The notes: a model not told the origin generated them from the letters alone. 46,430 bases of DNA from Nitrosomonas marina (GCF_900110145.1 NZ_FOCP01000026.1:1-46430); one strand, 5' to 3'. Positions 9,284-18,884 are shown, counted from the stretch's first letter. A program made the numbers and translations.

Positions 9284-9416
9284 CAACCCCAGCTTGCTCG
9301 TGGAACGGTTTCTATTGACTGAATAAACACCGCAACAGGTCAGTTTAAACTTTTCCGATAATACAGCACAAAAATTTTGTTTCAGTGCGGTGGAAAAAAT
9401 TCCAGAAAGGATATCA

Positions 9417-10697
9417 ATGTCTGCAATTGAAAAAATTCCGCTAGAACAGACCGAATTATTACGTTTTATTACTGCTGGCAGTGTGGATGATGGGAAAAGC
9501 ACTTTAATCGGACGGCTGCTTCACGATTCCAAATCAATTTTTGAAGACCAGCTCAGCTCTATTACAAGTACTACGCGCAAGCGTGGCATGGAAGGTGTCG
9601 ATTTGTCCCTGCTGACTGACGGGCTGCAGGCAGAACGTGAACAGGGCATCACTATCGACGTTGCCTACCGCTATTTTGCCACTCCCAAGCGGAAATTTAT
9701 TATTGCCGACACACCCGGCCATGAACAATATACCCGTAATATGGTGACCGGCGCTTCAACTGCCAATCTGGCTGTTATTTTGATTGATGCGCGCAAAGGT
9801 GTATTGACACAGTCACGGCGCCATGCCTATCTTGCCAGCCTGGTCGGCATTCCTCATCTGGTTGTGGCGGTGAACAAGATGGATCTTGTTGATTACTCGC
9901 AGTCAGTATTTGATGGAATTTGCAGAGACTTTTCTGCATTTGCTGAAAGATTAAATTTGCATCATGTCGATTTTATCCCGATATCTGCGCTTAATGGGGA
10001 TATGGTTGTCGAACGCGGTGATCGACTAAACTGGTACAAAGGTACAACACTGATGGATTTACTGGAAAACATTTCTATCAGTCATGATGTAAACAAAGAA
10101 GATTTTCGTTTTCCCGTACAGTGGGTTTGCCGGCCTCATACTGAAAAGTTGCATGACTTCAGAGGCTATATGGGCCGGATTGAATCAGGCGCTATACAAG
10201 TCGGTGACGCCATTACGGTGTTACCGTCCGGATTGAATTCACGGGTAAAAGAAATCGTGCTGTATGAAGGAACTGTTGCTCAGGCTGAAGCGCCGCAGTC
10301 AGTTACGCTAACAATAGAGGATCATCTGGATATTTCACGTGGTGATGTTATGGTCAAAACAGGTGACTTGCCTCAAGTTTCCAAAGCTTTCGATGCGATG
10401 TTGTGCTGGCTCTCAGAACAACCTCTTGACCCTGCCAGAAAGTATCTGATCAAACATACGACACGTGTTGTCAAGGCAGTTGTGAATCGAATTGATTATC
10501 GAGTCGATGTGAATACGATGAATCAAGAATCGTCTGACAAGCTAACCATGAATGACATTGCTCATGTGAATATTAAAGTCCAACAGCCACTCGTTTGTGA
10601 TGACTATCAGAGAAATCGTGCAACTGGTTGTTTTATCGTGATTGATGAAAGCAGCAACAATACGGTTGGTGCAGGCATGATATGCACTCCAGTTTGA
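9417..10697 (+). CDS. cysN: Sulfate adenylyltransferase large subunit (GTPase)
   Basis: EF-Tu-like GTPase that powers APS synthesis by CysD. It has the P-loop GSVDDGKS (residues 21-28), DTPGHEQY of switch II (about 100) and NKMD (about 155), followed by two beta-barrel domains. At 426 residues it stops where the GTPase ends and lacks the APS kinase (CysC) domain found in fused CysNC proteins of about 630 residues; this agrees with the direct APS reductase encoded by cysH. The reading frame is open from GTG 9390, but AAAGG at 9406-9410 lies 6 bp before ATG 9417, which gives the usual N terminus. Confidence 0.95.
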   Translation: MSAIEKIPLEQTELLRFITAGSVDDGKSTLIGRLLHDSKSIFEDQLSSITSTTRKRGMEGVDLSLLTDGLQAEREQGITIDVAYRYFATPKRKFIIADTPGHEQYTRNMVTGASTANLAVILIDARKGVLTQSRRHAYLASLVGIPHLVVAVNKMDLVDYSQSVFDGICRDFSAFAERLNLHHVDFIPISALNGDMVVERGDRLNWYKGTTLMDLLENISISHDVNKEDFRFPVQWVCRPHTEKLHDFRGYMGRIESGAIQVGDAITVLPSGLNSRVKEIVLYEGTVAQAEAPQSVTLTIEDHLDISRGDVMVKTGDLPQVSKAFDAMLCWLSEQPLDPARKYLIKHTTRVVKAVVNRIDYRVDVNTMNQESSDKLTMNDIAHVNIKVQQPLVCDDYQRNRATGCFIVIDESSNNTVGAGMICTPV

Positions 10698-10882
10698 CCA
10701 TAGTGAAATAAAAATTTTTGCGCATAATAGTAACAGTCGCGCAAATGGCACACCCTCTTGATGTTTCGTTTTGTAACTGCACTTGCGGTGCGAATTATCA
10801 TTTTCAATTCATTCAATCTGAAATTTGCCTGCCTGTATTGACTGATTATTTATTTAGAAATTAAGTTTGAATTTACTATTTT

Positions 10883-13800
10883 ATGAGAACTTCTGATTTA
10901 GCACCCCACACAAAGACAATGGATACAACGCCTAATTTTCAATTGGACATTATCATTTCCGATCTATATTCGCGGGAAGGTTTGCTCAAGATTGATAATG
11001 CATTTATAAATTATTTGCGTGAGGGTAACGCGGCACTGTGTGAGAAGCTGCTAGATGCCCGTAAAGCGCCTGATTCTCTACAACCTAAGGATGAATCGGC
11101 TTTATTGATTGAAATTGCGCCATGGCTGGAAGATTATATTGCACGGTTATTTAATATAGAAGGTGAAGTAAAATCGCTCGCTGCAAAACACCATGAACTG
11201 GCGCCGCTCTATTTTTGCAAACGGCAGTTTGTACAGCGTCGCGCCAAAGGAAAAGTTAGTGCCGAAGAATTAGCTGTTATTGATGGATTGGCGTTAGAGA
11301 AAGCGTTGGAAGCTGAATTTGGTGAACCGTTCTCAGAATTGGTTTTTGCGAAAAACGTGGCGCGATGGATGGAAAATGAAGTGGATCATGCCGAGCGACT
11401 TAAATTAGCGCTGCACTATGCGGCGTGGGCATTAAGAACCACTGAAGGTCAAGCGCACACACATGCTGGTATTTTATTCAAGTCACCAGCCAAGCTAGAT
11501 TTTCAGAATTTAATATCGCTAGAAACTGATGACACGCAGGGATTTCCACTACATAAGCTCAATCATTTAAGGCAAAGAAACGGTTTTGCATTGACTGATG
11601 AGGGTACTGATCTGGCAGGGGCGCTGGATGAAACCAATTATTGCATCTGGTGCCATGAACAGGGCAAGGATTCATGCTCGAAAGGACTGAAGGAGAAAGC
11701 CAAATCACCCGATGAAAGACCGGCTTTCAAAAAAAGTGAGCTGGGCGCGCTGCTGGCCGGTTGTCCGCTTGAAGAACGTATTTCGGAATTTCACAAGCTT
11801 AAATCACAAGGTGTCGCTATCGGCAGTTTGGCTATGATTGTGCTGGATAATCCGATGTGCGCTGGAACCGGACACAGGATATGTAACGATTGTATGAAAT
11901 CCTGTATTTATCAGAAACAGGACCCGGTCGATATTCCACAAGCTGAAACACGCACTTTGAAAGACGTGCTGGCATTACCATGGGGTTACGAGATATATAG
12001 TCTGTTGACACGCTGGAATCCATTAAATCTGCAGCGTCCTGTGCCTAGGGCTGCGACAGGAAAAAAAGTACTGGTCGTAGGCATGGGTCCGGCAGGATAT
12101 ACCCTGGCGCATCACTTGATGAATGATGGACATACCGTTGTTGGAATTGATGGCCTGAAAATAGAGCCGCTGCCGGAGCATATCTCCGGTGTCAATATGC
12201 GTGGAGAGCGTGTTCCGTTTCATGCCATCCAGGATGCAAGCATACTGGAAGAAAATCTCGATGAGCGCATTCCGATCGGATTTGGTGGGGTGGCAGAATA
12301 TGGTATTACTGTGCGTTGGAACAAGAATTTTCTAAAACTGATACGCCTGCTTCTTGAGAGACGGAGTCAATTTGCTTTATTCGGAGGAGTTCGTTTTGGG
12401 GGAACCTTGACAACAGATGATGCCTTTTCAATGGGTTTTGATCATATTGCTTTGGCGGCGGGCGCTGGAAAACCAACTATATTGAATCTGCCAAATGGAT
12501 TGGCCCGTGGCGTACGTGCGGCATCAGATTTTTTAATGGCGCTTCAATTGAGTGGCGCATCCCAGAGCGACTCAATTGCCAATATGCAATTGAGGCTACC
12601 GGTTATTGTAATCGGGGGCGGTCTTACCGCAATCGATACGGCGACAGAAGCGCTGGCTTACTATCCGGTACAAGTTGAAAAATTTCTGCAACGATATGAA
12701 ATCTTATGCGCAGTTCACGGGGATGAAGCATTGCGAGAAGCATGGGACACCGAAGAAACAGAAATTTCAGAGGAATTCTTACAACACGGTCGTGCCATTC
12801 GCGCCGAACGTGAAGCGGCGAATCGAGAAGGACGTGAACCTGACATTCTTTCTTTATTGCAATCATGGGGTGGTGCAACAATTGCTTACCGTAAACGGCT
12901 GGTTGACAGTCCTTCTTATACGCTAAACCATGAAGAAGTTGAAAAAGCACTTGAAGAAGGGATCACGTTTGCCGAGGGATTGACTCCGATACGCATCAAT
13001 GTCAACCAATGGGAACATGTGCAGTCAGTACAATTTGCCATACAAAAGCGCGGCGAAGATGGGCAATGGAAAACTGTTGGTGAAGTTGAATTACCAGCAC
13101 ATGCATTACTGGTTGCCGCCGGTACGCAACCTAATACGGTACTGGCCCGGGAAGATGCAGACATCTATAAATTGGATGGCCGTTATTTTGCCTCGTGCGA
13201 CGAAATGGGCAATATCGTGGCACCTGAATATGGTAATCCAAAATCAGGCGCATCGGTTTTGTTGGGCCATTACAAAGGTCCCGATGACGGACGTTTTATC
13301 AGTTTTTTTGGTGACTTGCATCCTTCTTACTCAGGCAATGTAGTCAAGGCGATGTCGAGCGCTAAGCAGGGCTATCCAATTGTTAGCAGAGTATTGGATC
13401 AGATAGCTGTTTCTTCGAACAAAACATCCGAAAAGTTTTTCGCGGAATTTAATAACCAGCTCCGTCCAATGGTACACAAAGTTGAGAGGTTGACTCCGAA
13501 TATCATCGAAGTTGTTGTGTACGCTCCTTTAGCTGCCAGTCGCTTTCGTCCAGGGCAGTTTTATCGCTTTCAGAATTATGGAATGCTTGCTCCCATTTCC
13601 GGGGAAACGCGACTGGCAATGGAGGGAATTGCATTAACGGGGGCCTCAGTAGATATCAAAAGAGGACTGGTATCTTTGATTGCGCTGGAGATGGGTGGCT
13701 CAGCTAATTTATGTGCTTCACTGAGACCAGGTGATCCCGTAATATTGATGGGACCGACTGGTACGCCGACTGAAATCGAACCGGGTGAGACGGTAGTGCT

Positions 13801-14419
13801 TGTCGGTGGCGGATTGGGTAATGCAGTGCTGTTTTCTATTGGTGCCGCGGCACGTGCGGCAGGTTCCAAAGTGTTGTATTTTGCCGGATATAAAAAAATT
13901 GTTGACCGGTATAAAGTGGCTGAAATCGAAGCGGCCGCTGACACTGTCGTCTGGTGTTGCGATGAAGAGCCGGGGTTTGAAGCAACCCGACCAGGCGATA
14001 AGCATTTCGTAGGTAATATTGTTGAAGCGATGGTTGCATATGGCAGCGGTCAGTTTGGAGAGCAATCGGTACCACTGATGGATGTTGACCGTATTATCGC
14101 AATTGGCTCCGACAGAATGATGGCTGCTGTTGGTGCAGCACGGTATAAACAGCTAAAACCATATTTAAAAGCTGATCATTTTGCAATTGGCTCGATTAAT
14201 TCGCCCATGCAATGCATGATGAAGGAAATATGTGCGCAGTGCCTGCAGCCACACAAAGATCCTGAAACTGGCGAAATAACCTATGTTTTTTCCTGTTTTA
14301 ATCAGGATCAGCCTCTTGATCAGGTTGATTTTTCTAGTCTGGCATCACGCTTGCGTCAAAACAGTGTTCAGGAAAAAATGACCAGCCGTTGGATAGACCG
14401 TTGCTTGGAAAAGAACTAA
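10883..14419 (+). CDS. Large multi-centre flavoprotein oxidoreductase, candidate electron donor to sulfite reductase
   Basis: Very long redox protein, 1178 residues. After a helical N-terminal region of unknown function, a cysteine-rich segment (Cys254, 257, 265, 294, 326, 334, 337, 341) resembles the iron-sulfur part of GltD-like subunits. Next comes a two-dinucleotide domain (FAD motif GMGPAG at 400-405, and VIVIGGGLTAID near 578-589). The C-terminal 300 residues look like the PyrK/ferredoxin-NADP reductase family: RFRPGQFYRF for flavin, VVLVGGGLGNAVL for NAD(P), and Cys1111-x5-Cys1117-x2-Cys1120-x17-Cys1138, which would hold a 2Fe-2S cluster. It follows cysN by 185 bp on the same strand. 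No cysJ is present, so it may pass NAD(P)H electrons to CysI; this is inference. ATG 10919 is an alternative start; neither has a clear ribosome binding site. Confidence 0.78.
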   Translation: MRTSDLAPHTKTMDTTPNFQLDIIISDLYSREGLLKIDNAFINYLREGNAALCEKLLDARKAPDSLQPKDESALLIEIAPWLEDYIARLFNIEGEVKSLAAKHHELAPLYFCKRQFVQRRAKGKVSAEELAVIDGLALEKALEAEFGEPFSELVFAKNVARWMENEVDHAERLKLALHYAAWALRTTEGQAHTHAGILFKSPAKLDFQNLISLETDDTQGFPLHKLNHLRQRNGFALTDEGTDLAGALDETNYCIWCHEQGKDSCSKGLKEKAKSPDERPAFKKSELGALLAGCPLEERISEFHKLKSQGVAIGSLAMIVLDNPMCAGTGHRICNDCMKSCIYQKQDPVDIPQAETRTLKDVLALPWGYEIYSLLTRWNPLNLQRPVPRAATGKKVLVVGMGPAGYTLAHHLMNDGHTVVGIDGLKIEPLPEHISGVNMRGERVPFHAIQDASILEENLDERIPIGFGGVAEYGITVRWNKNFLKLIRLLLERRSQFALFGGVRFGGTLTTDDAFSMGFDHIALAAGAGKPTILNLPNGLARGVRAASDFLMALQLSGASQSDSIANMQLRLPVIVIGGGLTAIDTATEALAYYPVQVEKFLQRYEILCAVHGDEALREAWDTEETEISEEFLQHGRAIRAEREAANREGREPDILSLLQSWGGATIAYRKRLVDSPSYTLNHEEVEKALEEGITFAEGLTPIRINVNQWEHVQSVQFAIQKRGEDGQWKTVGEVELPAHALLVAAGTQPNTVLAREDADIYKLDGRYFASCDEMGNIVAPEYGNPKSGASVLLGHYKGPDDGRFISFFGDLHPSYSGNVVKAMSSAKQGYPIVSRVLDQIAVSSNKTSEKFFAEFNNQLRPMVHKVERLTPNIIEVVVYAPLAASRFRPGQFYRFQNYGMLAPISGETRLAMEGIALTGASVDIKRGLVSLIALEMGGSANLCASLRPGDPVILMGPTGTPTEIEPGETVVLVGGGLGNAVLFSIGAAARAAGSKVLYFAGYKKIVDRYKVAEIEAAADTVVWCCDEEPGFEATRPGDKHFVGNIVEAMVAYGSGQFGEQSVPLMDVDRIIAIGSDRMMAAVGAARYKQLKPYLKADHFAIGSINSPMQCMMKEICAQCLQPHKDPETGEITYVFSCFNQDQPLDQVDFSSLASRLRQNSVQEKMTSRWIDRCLEKN

Positions 14420-14444
14420 CTGAAATTTATACCGATGTTGAGCT

Positions 14445-14466
14445 GCGGGGCAAAAAAATGCCCCGC
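14445..14466. terminator. GC-rich hairpin between convergent genes
   Basis: GCGGGGC at 14445-14451 pairs with GCCCCGC at 14460-14466 around an A-rich 8-nt loop, between the convergent ends of the flavoprotein and the retropepsin-like gene. The position fits a two-way terminator, but no run of T follows on either strand, so the call is weak. Confidence 0.45.
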
Positions 14467-14476
14467 CATTAAACGT

Positions 14477-15016
14477 TTAAAAATCGTCATTTTTTGTTAG
14501 AAGCGTATTTTTTACAGTGCTGTCAACAATAGCGCCGACTTTTTCAAGTGCACGCCTCCCAAGCAGCATAGGGGTAGAAAAATGAGATCGATCGATGAGG
14601 TTAACCATAATATTATGTAATTGGCCATCGAAACTGATTTGCATGTTGACAACGGGGCGAGAGTGATGCGTTTCGGCCTTTTGTCCCTCGGAAGCGCGTT
14701 TTTTTATCTTTGCATGACGGATAATTGGCAAATCATAACGCAGTGTTTGATCCAATTCCGGATGGGAAAGTTTAAACTTTACATACTCTTTTCCATCCTT
14801 TTCATATATTTGTATATCTTGTGCCGATATGGAAGCAGTTTCTGCACCTGTATCCAACTTGGCCGTCAGGGTGATATCGTCTGATGTCAATGTAACCGGT
14901 TCAAGATATCCATAGACTGATTTGCTGCTAGCCATAGTTGTCGTTGGAATCAGTGATAAAACGATAATACTCAAAATAACATTAAAATAACAGAACCTGT
15001 TTGTTTGTGTTTTCAT
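14477..15016 (-). CDS. Exported retropepsin-like protease of the RimB/DUF785 family
   Basis: Protein of 179 residues with a signal peptide (residues 1 to about 29, hydrophobic core VILSIIVLSLI, Ala-Ser at the end). The rest is the PF05618 family, annotated in databases as putative ATP-dependent zinc protease but structurally an aspartic, retropepsin-like fold. The catalytic-type motif LDTGAETAS has Asp55-Thr56-Gly57, and the closing part MLLGRRALEK is also typical. With a signal peptide it should act in the periplasm, unlike RimB, which trims ribosomal protein modifications in the cytoplasm. Substrate unknown. It stands alone, convergent with the flavoprotein gene. Confidence 0.8.
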   Translation of the reverse strand: MKTQTNRFCYFNVILSIIVLSLIPTTTMASSKSVYGYLEPVTLTSDDITLTAKLDTGAETASISAQDIQIYEKDGKEYVKFKLSHPELDQTLRYDLPIIRHAKIKKRASEGQKAETHHSRPVVNMQISFDGQLHNIMVNLIDRSHFSTPMLLGRRALEKVGAIVDSTVKNTLLTKNDDF

Positions 15017-15560
15017 AATAAGTTTTAGTGAATCAGACTCTTCTGTTTGCTAATTTATTTGTGAAAAGATATTTTTTTCCTGATAAAAAATTACCGATTA
15101 GTTTTTTTTAAGCTTTGAGTGGACTTTTAATTCTGGCATGAATACGAATACAAACTCTCGCTTATTCCGCTTTAATTACTAGCAGCAATTCGCCAACATA
15201 TTCATTTTGTGAAGTATTTTTTGTATGGAAAACAAAAAACACAAGTTAATTAAATCTGTTTTCAAATAAATCCATTTTCTAAAATACATGAAGATGTGAT
15301 TCGATGCAACGAAACATTCGATTTTGAGACCACATCAATTTTGTAAATTGTTTGATAGTAACCTCCTTGCCTCGGTATGATGTTCTTAATGAATTTGTTA
15401 TCGGTTTTAAGGAAAACCAGATTTATATTTAAACTGCTTTATTGAGGAAATAAATTCTGTATACTTTTGTCCAGCTTGTGTTTATTAATATCTTTTTGCA
15501 GATATACTACTGTCTAAAAGCTGATGCCAGTTTGTAAAACAGACTTGTGAGGAACTTTAA
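15017..15560. other. 544-bp AT-rich gap upstream of the dodecin gene
   Basis: No open frame of note on either strand. A TATACT at 15503-15508 could be the -10 element of the dodecin promoter, but no good -35 lies at normal distance. I see no repeats or tRNA here. Confidence 0.5.
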
Positions 15561-15770
15561 ATGTCAGACCATATATATAAAATCATGGAATTAACCGGTT
15601 CATCTTCGACCAGTATGCAAGGAGCAATCGAAAATGCAATTACCCGCGCAGCCAAGACTGTCAAAGATATGCGATGGTTTGAAGTTGTTGAGACACGCGG
15701 TCATATAGAACAGGGAGCTATTAAACACTGGCAGGTTACGATAAAAGTTGGTTTTACATTGATTGAATAG
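15561..15770 (+). CDS. Dodecin family flavin-binding protein
   Basis: Protein of 69 residues, exactly dodecin size. Dodecins form hollow dodecamers that store or buffer flavins and sometimes CoA in the cytoplasm. The family pattern is clear: [22 protein letters not shown] at residues 6-27 (first strand and helix) and [16 protein letters not shown] (Trp39, the flavin-stacking residue) followed by [19 protein letters not shown] at 15548-15552 lies 8 bp before the ATG. It stands alone, well separated from both neighbours. Confidence 0.93.
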   Translation: MSDHIYKIMELTGSSSTSMQGAIENAITRAAKTVKDMRWFEVVETRGHIEQGAIKHWQVTIKVGFTLIE

Positions 15771-15970
15771 TGATCAATTTGTGCTCTGCAAGAATCCATC
15801 GTATTAAGTTCAGCGGTCAGGACAGCTTTCTCGGTTTAAATGACAAAAAAAGACCAGTATATTAATTCCCCTCATATTATAGGGATTGTCTGAGAGGTTA
15901 GACGCTATTCTCGTCGATTAAACAAATCAAATCAAAATATTCGTTAGAATTAATAAATTTATTTCTCGTT

Positions 15971-16390
15971 ATGCTCTGGATAAAGTCCTTTCATATTATT
16001 TTCATGGTCACCTGGTTTGCCGGGTTGTTTTATTTGCCGCGACTCTTTGTTTATCACGCAATGTGTGAAGATGCTACCGGAAAAGAGCGTTTTAAAATCA
16101 TGGAACGCAAGCTTTATTACGGAATTATGACGCCAGGTGCAATATTGACGATTGTCTTTGGAGTATGGTTATGGCTTGGTTACGGCTTTTCTGGAAACTG
16201 GCTTTATCTAAAGCTTGCGCTGGTTCTGCTATTAGTAGTCTACCATTATTATTGCGGTCGATATGTCAAAGCATTCAAACTAGATAATAATCTACATGGA
16301 CATGTTTTTTTTCGCTGGTTTAACGAATTTCCTGTTCTAGTATTGTTTGCCGTTGTAATGTTAGTAGTTTTTAAACCGACACTATTTTAA
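15971..16390 (+). CDS. hemJ: Protoporphyrinogen IX oxidase, HemJ type
   Basis: Oxidises protoporphyrinogen IX to protoporphyrin IX in the inner membrane, the penultimate step of heme synthesis, in bacteria lacking HemG or HemY. The 139 residues have four hydrophobic helices. The family signature is seen at the N terminus, KSFHIIFMVTWFAGLFYLPR, with the conserved His8 and Arg24, and in MERKLYYGIMTPGAILT (about 45-61) with the conserved Lys. Twelve bases separate its stop from the next start, so it may be transcribed with the deacetylase gene, though there is no obvious functional link. Confidence 0.92.
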   Translation: MLWIKSFHIIFMVTWFAGLFYLPRLFVYHAMCEDATGKERFKIMERKLYYGIMTPGAILTIVFGVWLWLGYGFSGNWLYLKLALVLLLVVYHYYCGRYVKAFKLDNNLHGHVFFRWFNEFPVLVLFAVVMLVVFKPTLF

Positions 16391-16402
16391 GTACTGTCTG
16401 GT

Positions 16403-17362
16403 ATGTTGAACGTTTATTTTACGGTTGACGTTGAAATCTGGTGTGGTGGCTGGCAGGATCTTGATAGTAAATTTCCCAAAGCTTTCAAACAATATATTTA
16501 TGGGCATACCCCTGATGGTGATTTTGGCTTGCCGTATAAGCTCAAAATATTAAATGACCATGGATTAAAAGGTGTATTTTTTGTTGAACCTATGTTCAGC
16601 TGCAGATTCGGCCGCGACCCGCTTGAGGAAATCGTCAATCTTATCAAAGAAGCCAATCAGACAGTAGAGCTGCATTTGCATACCGAATGGATCGACGAAG
16701 CCAGACAGCCAATTTTTCCATCCGTTACACAAAAACGGCAGTTTTTGCGTTATTTCACACTGGAGGAGCAAACCCGGCTGATAACTTTGGGAAAACAGTG
16801 GCTTAAAGAATCAGGTGTAGAACAAATTCGAGCATTCCGTGCTGGCAGTTTTGGTTTTAATGTCGATACTTTAGACGCTTTGATTGCCAATGACATTGCA
16901 GTGGACAGTAGCTACAATGCAAGCTTTATGGGACCAGAAAGCAATTTTCTGCCTGGTACCGTAGTCACTGAAGCGGTTCATTACAAAAATATTTACGAAG
17001 TGCCTATGACAGTTTATTTCGATAGACCAGGCCACTTGCGTCACACTCAATTATGCGCTTGTTCTTTCAAAGAACTGGAAGGGTTATTATGGAAGGCTCT
17101 TGAACAGGGCTGGCAAAACTTCACGATCCTGTCTCATAATTTCGAGCTGCTGCATCGATCATTCGAACGTCCAGATAAGACTGTAATTCAACGATTTATA
17201 CAACTGTGCGAATTTCTCGAGAAAAATAAGGATTGTTTCAAAACGTGTGATTATAACGATTTCCAAGGTACGGTATTTGAAAAACAGCCAACCCCTTTAA
17301 TTTCACCGCTGTGGAGAACAGGCCAACGCATGTTAGAACAGGTGTGGAGTAAATATGCATGA
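16403..17362 (+). CDS. Polysaccharide deacetylase family protein
   Basis: NodB-homology carbohydrate esterase (CE4-like) of 319 residues. Motif 1 is TVDVEIW near the N terminus (Asp at residue 9 as metal or base residue), motif 2 is the His-x-His of ELHLHTEW (about 90-97), and motif 3 is FRAGSFGFN (about 146-154). The late His in LSHNFELLHRS would be the catalytic acid. No signal peptide is seen, so it may act on a lipid-linked sugar on the cytoplasmic side. It overlaps the next gene by 4 bases (ATGA), so the two are coupled and probably modify the same cell-surface glycan. Confidence 0.85.
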   Translation: MLNVYFTVDVEIWCGGWQDLDSKFPKAFKQYIYGHTPDGDFGLPYKLKILNDHGLKGVFFVEPMFSCRFGRDPLEEIVNLIKEANQTVELHLHTEWIDEARQPIFPSVTQKRQFLRYFTLEEQTRLITLGKQWLKESGVEQIRAFRAGSFGFNVDTLDALIANDIAVDSSYNASFMGPESNFLPGTVVTEAVHYKNIYEVPMTVYFDRPGHLRHTQLCACSFKELEGLLWKALEQGWQNFTILSHNFELLHRSFERPDKTVIQRFIQLCEFLEKNKDCFKTCDYNDFQGTVFEKQPTPLISPLWRTGQRMLEQVWSKYA

Positions 17363-18303
17363 ATAATCAGTGGCTGTCGCAAAATGTTTCTTTGAAATAT
17401 ATGCTGAGTGATATAACGCTTTTTGTAAAAACGTTACGACTCAGAGTGAAACAATTTGAAGTAATTGACCCAAGTACTCCTGCTGCTGAAAAATGGATGC
17501 CGCCTTTTGAGCTTGAGAATGATGAACATGGGTTTTTGCTGAGATCGCAGCCACTTGCAGATAAACAGCCGAAGCAATCTGTTAAAGACGGGCTCATTTG
17601 TTATATTCCGGCTCAGTTCGATCGATGCTACATTGATTTGTCTTTGCCGTTCGAAGAATATAAAAATAAATTTTCTTCAAAAACCCGTTCTACAATAAGA
17701 CGGAAAACAAGAAAATTTAATGACTACTGTAATCAGTCCATGCACTTCGAAGTGTATAAAAGCGTAGATGAATTGTGCACATTCTATCAATTGGCCAGAC
17801 CCCTGTCTCAAAAAACATATCAGGAAAAGCTGCTTGATGCCGGCTTACCAGATAATGATTTGTTTCGTCAGGAAATAATAGATAAAGCGCAAATGGATCA
17901 AGCTCGTGGGTATCTATTGTGGAATGGCAATACTCCGGTAGCCTATATGTTTTGTCCGGCTCATAACGAAGTGATGTTGTATCAGTATCTTGGATTTGAC
18001 CCTGATTATAAAGAATGGTCGGTTGGTACAATTTTGCATTGGTTTGTTTTTGAAGATTTATTTCGTGAATCAAAATTTCGATTTTTTGATTTTACAGAGG
18101 GTAATTCCGAACATAAACAACTGTTTTCTACTGGCAGTATATTGTGCGGTAATATTTTTCTTCTCAAGAACACAATTTCAATGCGCTTCTGGGTTCGATG
18201 CCACATGATGACCGAAGCTTTTTCTAAAAATCTTGGGAAAATTCTTGATAAACTGGGACTCAAAGCTAAAATTAAGAACATTATCCGATTCAGGTCTGGA
18301 TAA
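17359..18303 (+). CDS. FemAB/BioF2-like GNAT acyltransferase
   Basis: Protein of 314 residues of the Acetyltransf_6 (BioF2-like, FemAB-related) family. The recognisable part runs from KTRSTIRRKTRKF (about 110-122) through ARGYLLWNGNTPVAYMF (about 181-197) to WSVGTILHWFVFEDL (about 221-235) and FFDFTEGNSEHKQLF (about 241-255), the strand-helix pattern of the acyl-CoA site. Related genes lie in exopolysaccharide or cell-envelope loci and are thought to transfer an acyl or aminoacyl group. Start ATG overlaps the deacetylase stop, which points to a joint role in decorating a surface polysaccharide. The exact substrate is unknown. Confidence 0.78.
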   Translation: MNNQWLSQNVSLKYMLSDITLFVKTLRLRVKQFEVIDPSTPAAEKWMPPFELENDEHGFLLRSQPLADKQPKQSVKDGLICYIPAQFDRCYIDLSLPFEEYKNKFSSKTRSTIRRKTRKFNDYCNQSMHFEVYKSVDELCTFYQLARPLSQKTYQEKLLDAGLPDNDLFRQEIIDKAQMDQARGYLLWNGNTPVAYMFCPAHNEVMLYQYLGFDPDYKEWSVGTILHWFVFEDLFRESKFRFFDFTEGNSEHKQLFSTGSILCGNIFLLKNTISMRFWVRCHMMTEAFSKNLGKILDKLGLKAKIKNIIRFRSG

Positions 18304-18694
18304 ATGTCAATATTTTATTAGATTTTATTGATAGTTTTCGATTACTGGCCAGTAATCCAACGTGTAAAATATGCCTTATTACGTCAGGTATAAAACAGCT
18401 ATATCAGTTGGTTGAACAAATATAAAAATCCCGAATGGCCTGGCTTGTAGTCCAGCGACATAAACTTGATAAATCAATTCGATTGGGAGTGGATACTAGA
18501 TCGTAACGAGTAGCAATGTTGTAGATGAAGTGTGGATGGAAAATAGCTATAATCAAAAACCACCAGAACCGGATAACGATTTTAAAGTGATGTGGCAAAA
18601 CTGTCGGTCAAAGTACTGATAACTTTTGCTTTGATCAGGTGACTCTGTGATTTTGCTCTCAAATATTCAGTTTGAAGAACAGAATCGACAGGTT
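18304..18694. other. 391-bp gap between core genes and the mobilisation block
   Basis: No gene or recognisable transposase remnant is seen. The left end of the mobile element should lie in this stretch or just before the oriT candidate, but I found no att duplication within the window to fix the boundary. Confidence 0.45.
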
Positions 18695-18772
18695 GGTTGC
18701 GGGGGCTTGCAGCCCGCTTGTCCTATCTAGGCAGGATAAAATGGTTGCGGGAGTACGCAACCAGCTTGTCCT
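18695..18772 (-). other. oriT: Candidate origin of transfer (oriT), MOBP type
   Basis: On the minus strand TATCCTGC (18738 down to 18731) matches the RP4/VirD2-type nick consensus YATCCTG|Y, giving a nick between 18732 and 18731. Four bases 5' of it is an inverted repeat, GGTTGCG at 18743-18749 and CGCAACC at 18756-18762 with a 6-nt loop. RP4 oriT has the same order of accessory-protein inverted repeat, short spacer and nick site. A 30-bp imperfect copy of this segment (24 of 30 bases) lies at 18695-18724, left of the nick. mobC starts 112 bp to the right. With this nick, lower coordinates enter first and mobC-mobA last, as usual. Confidence 0.68.
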
Positions 18773-18884
18773 GCTTTTTACGGCAATCGGACTGACTGAA
18801 CAAAAATTAGCTTCTTAACCTATTGGTATTGCTATTATTTTTGTCATGGTTTTGTGGTCAGTCAATTTCTAGATGGTGTAGAAA

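Noticed and set aside
18404..18598. A possible transposase fragment on the minus strand
   Set aside because: The translation is rich in aromatic and hydrophobic residues with no catalytic motif, and no inverted repeats flank it.
18695..18772. A short CRISPR-like array because of two related 30-bp units
   Set aside because: Only two imperfect copies 48 bp apart, with no cas gene nearby; the oriT reading explains them better.
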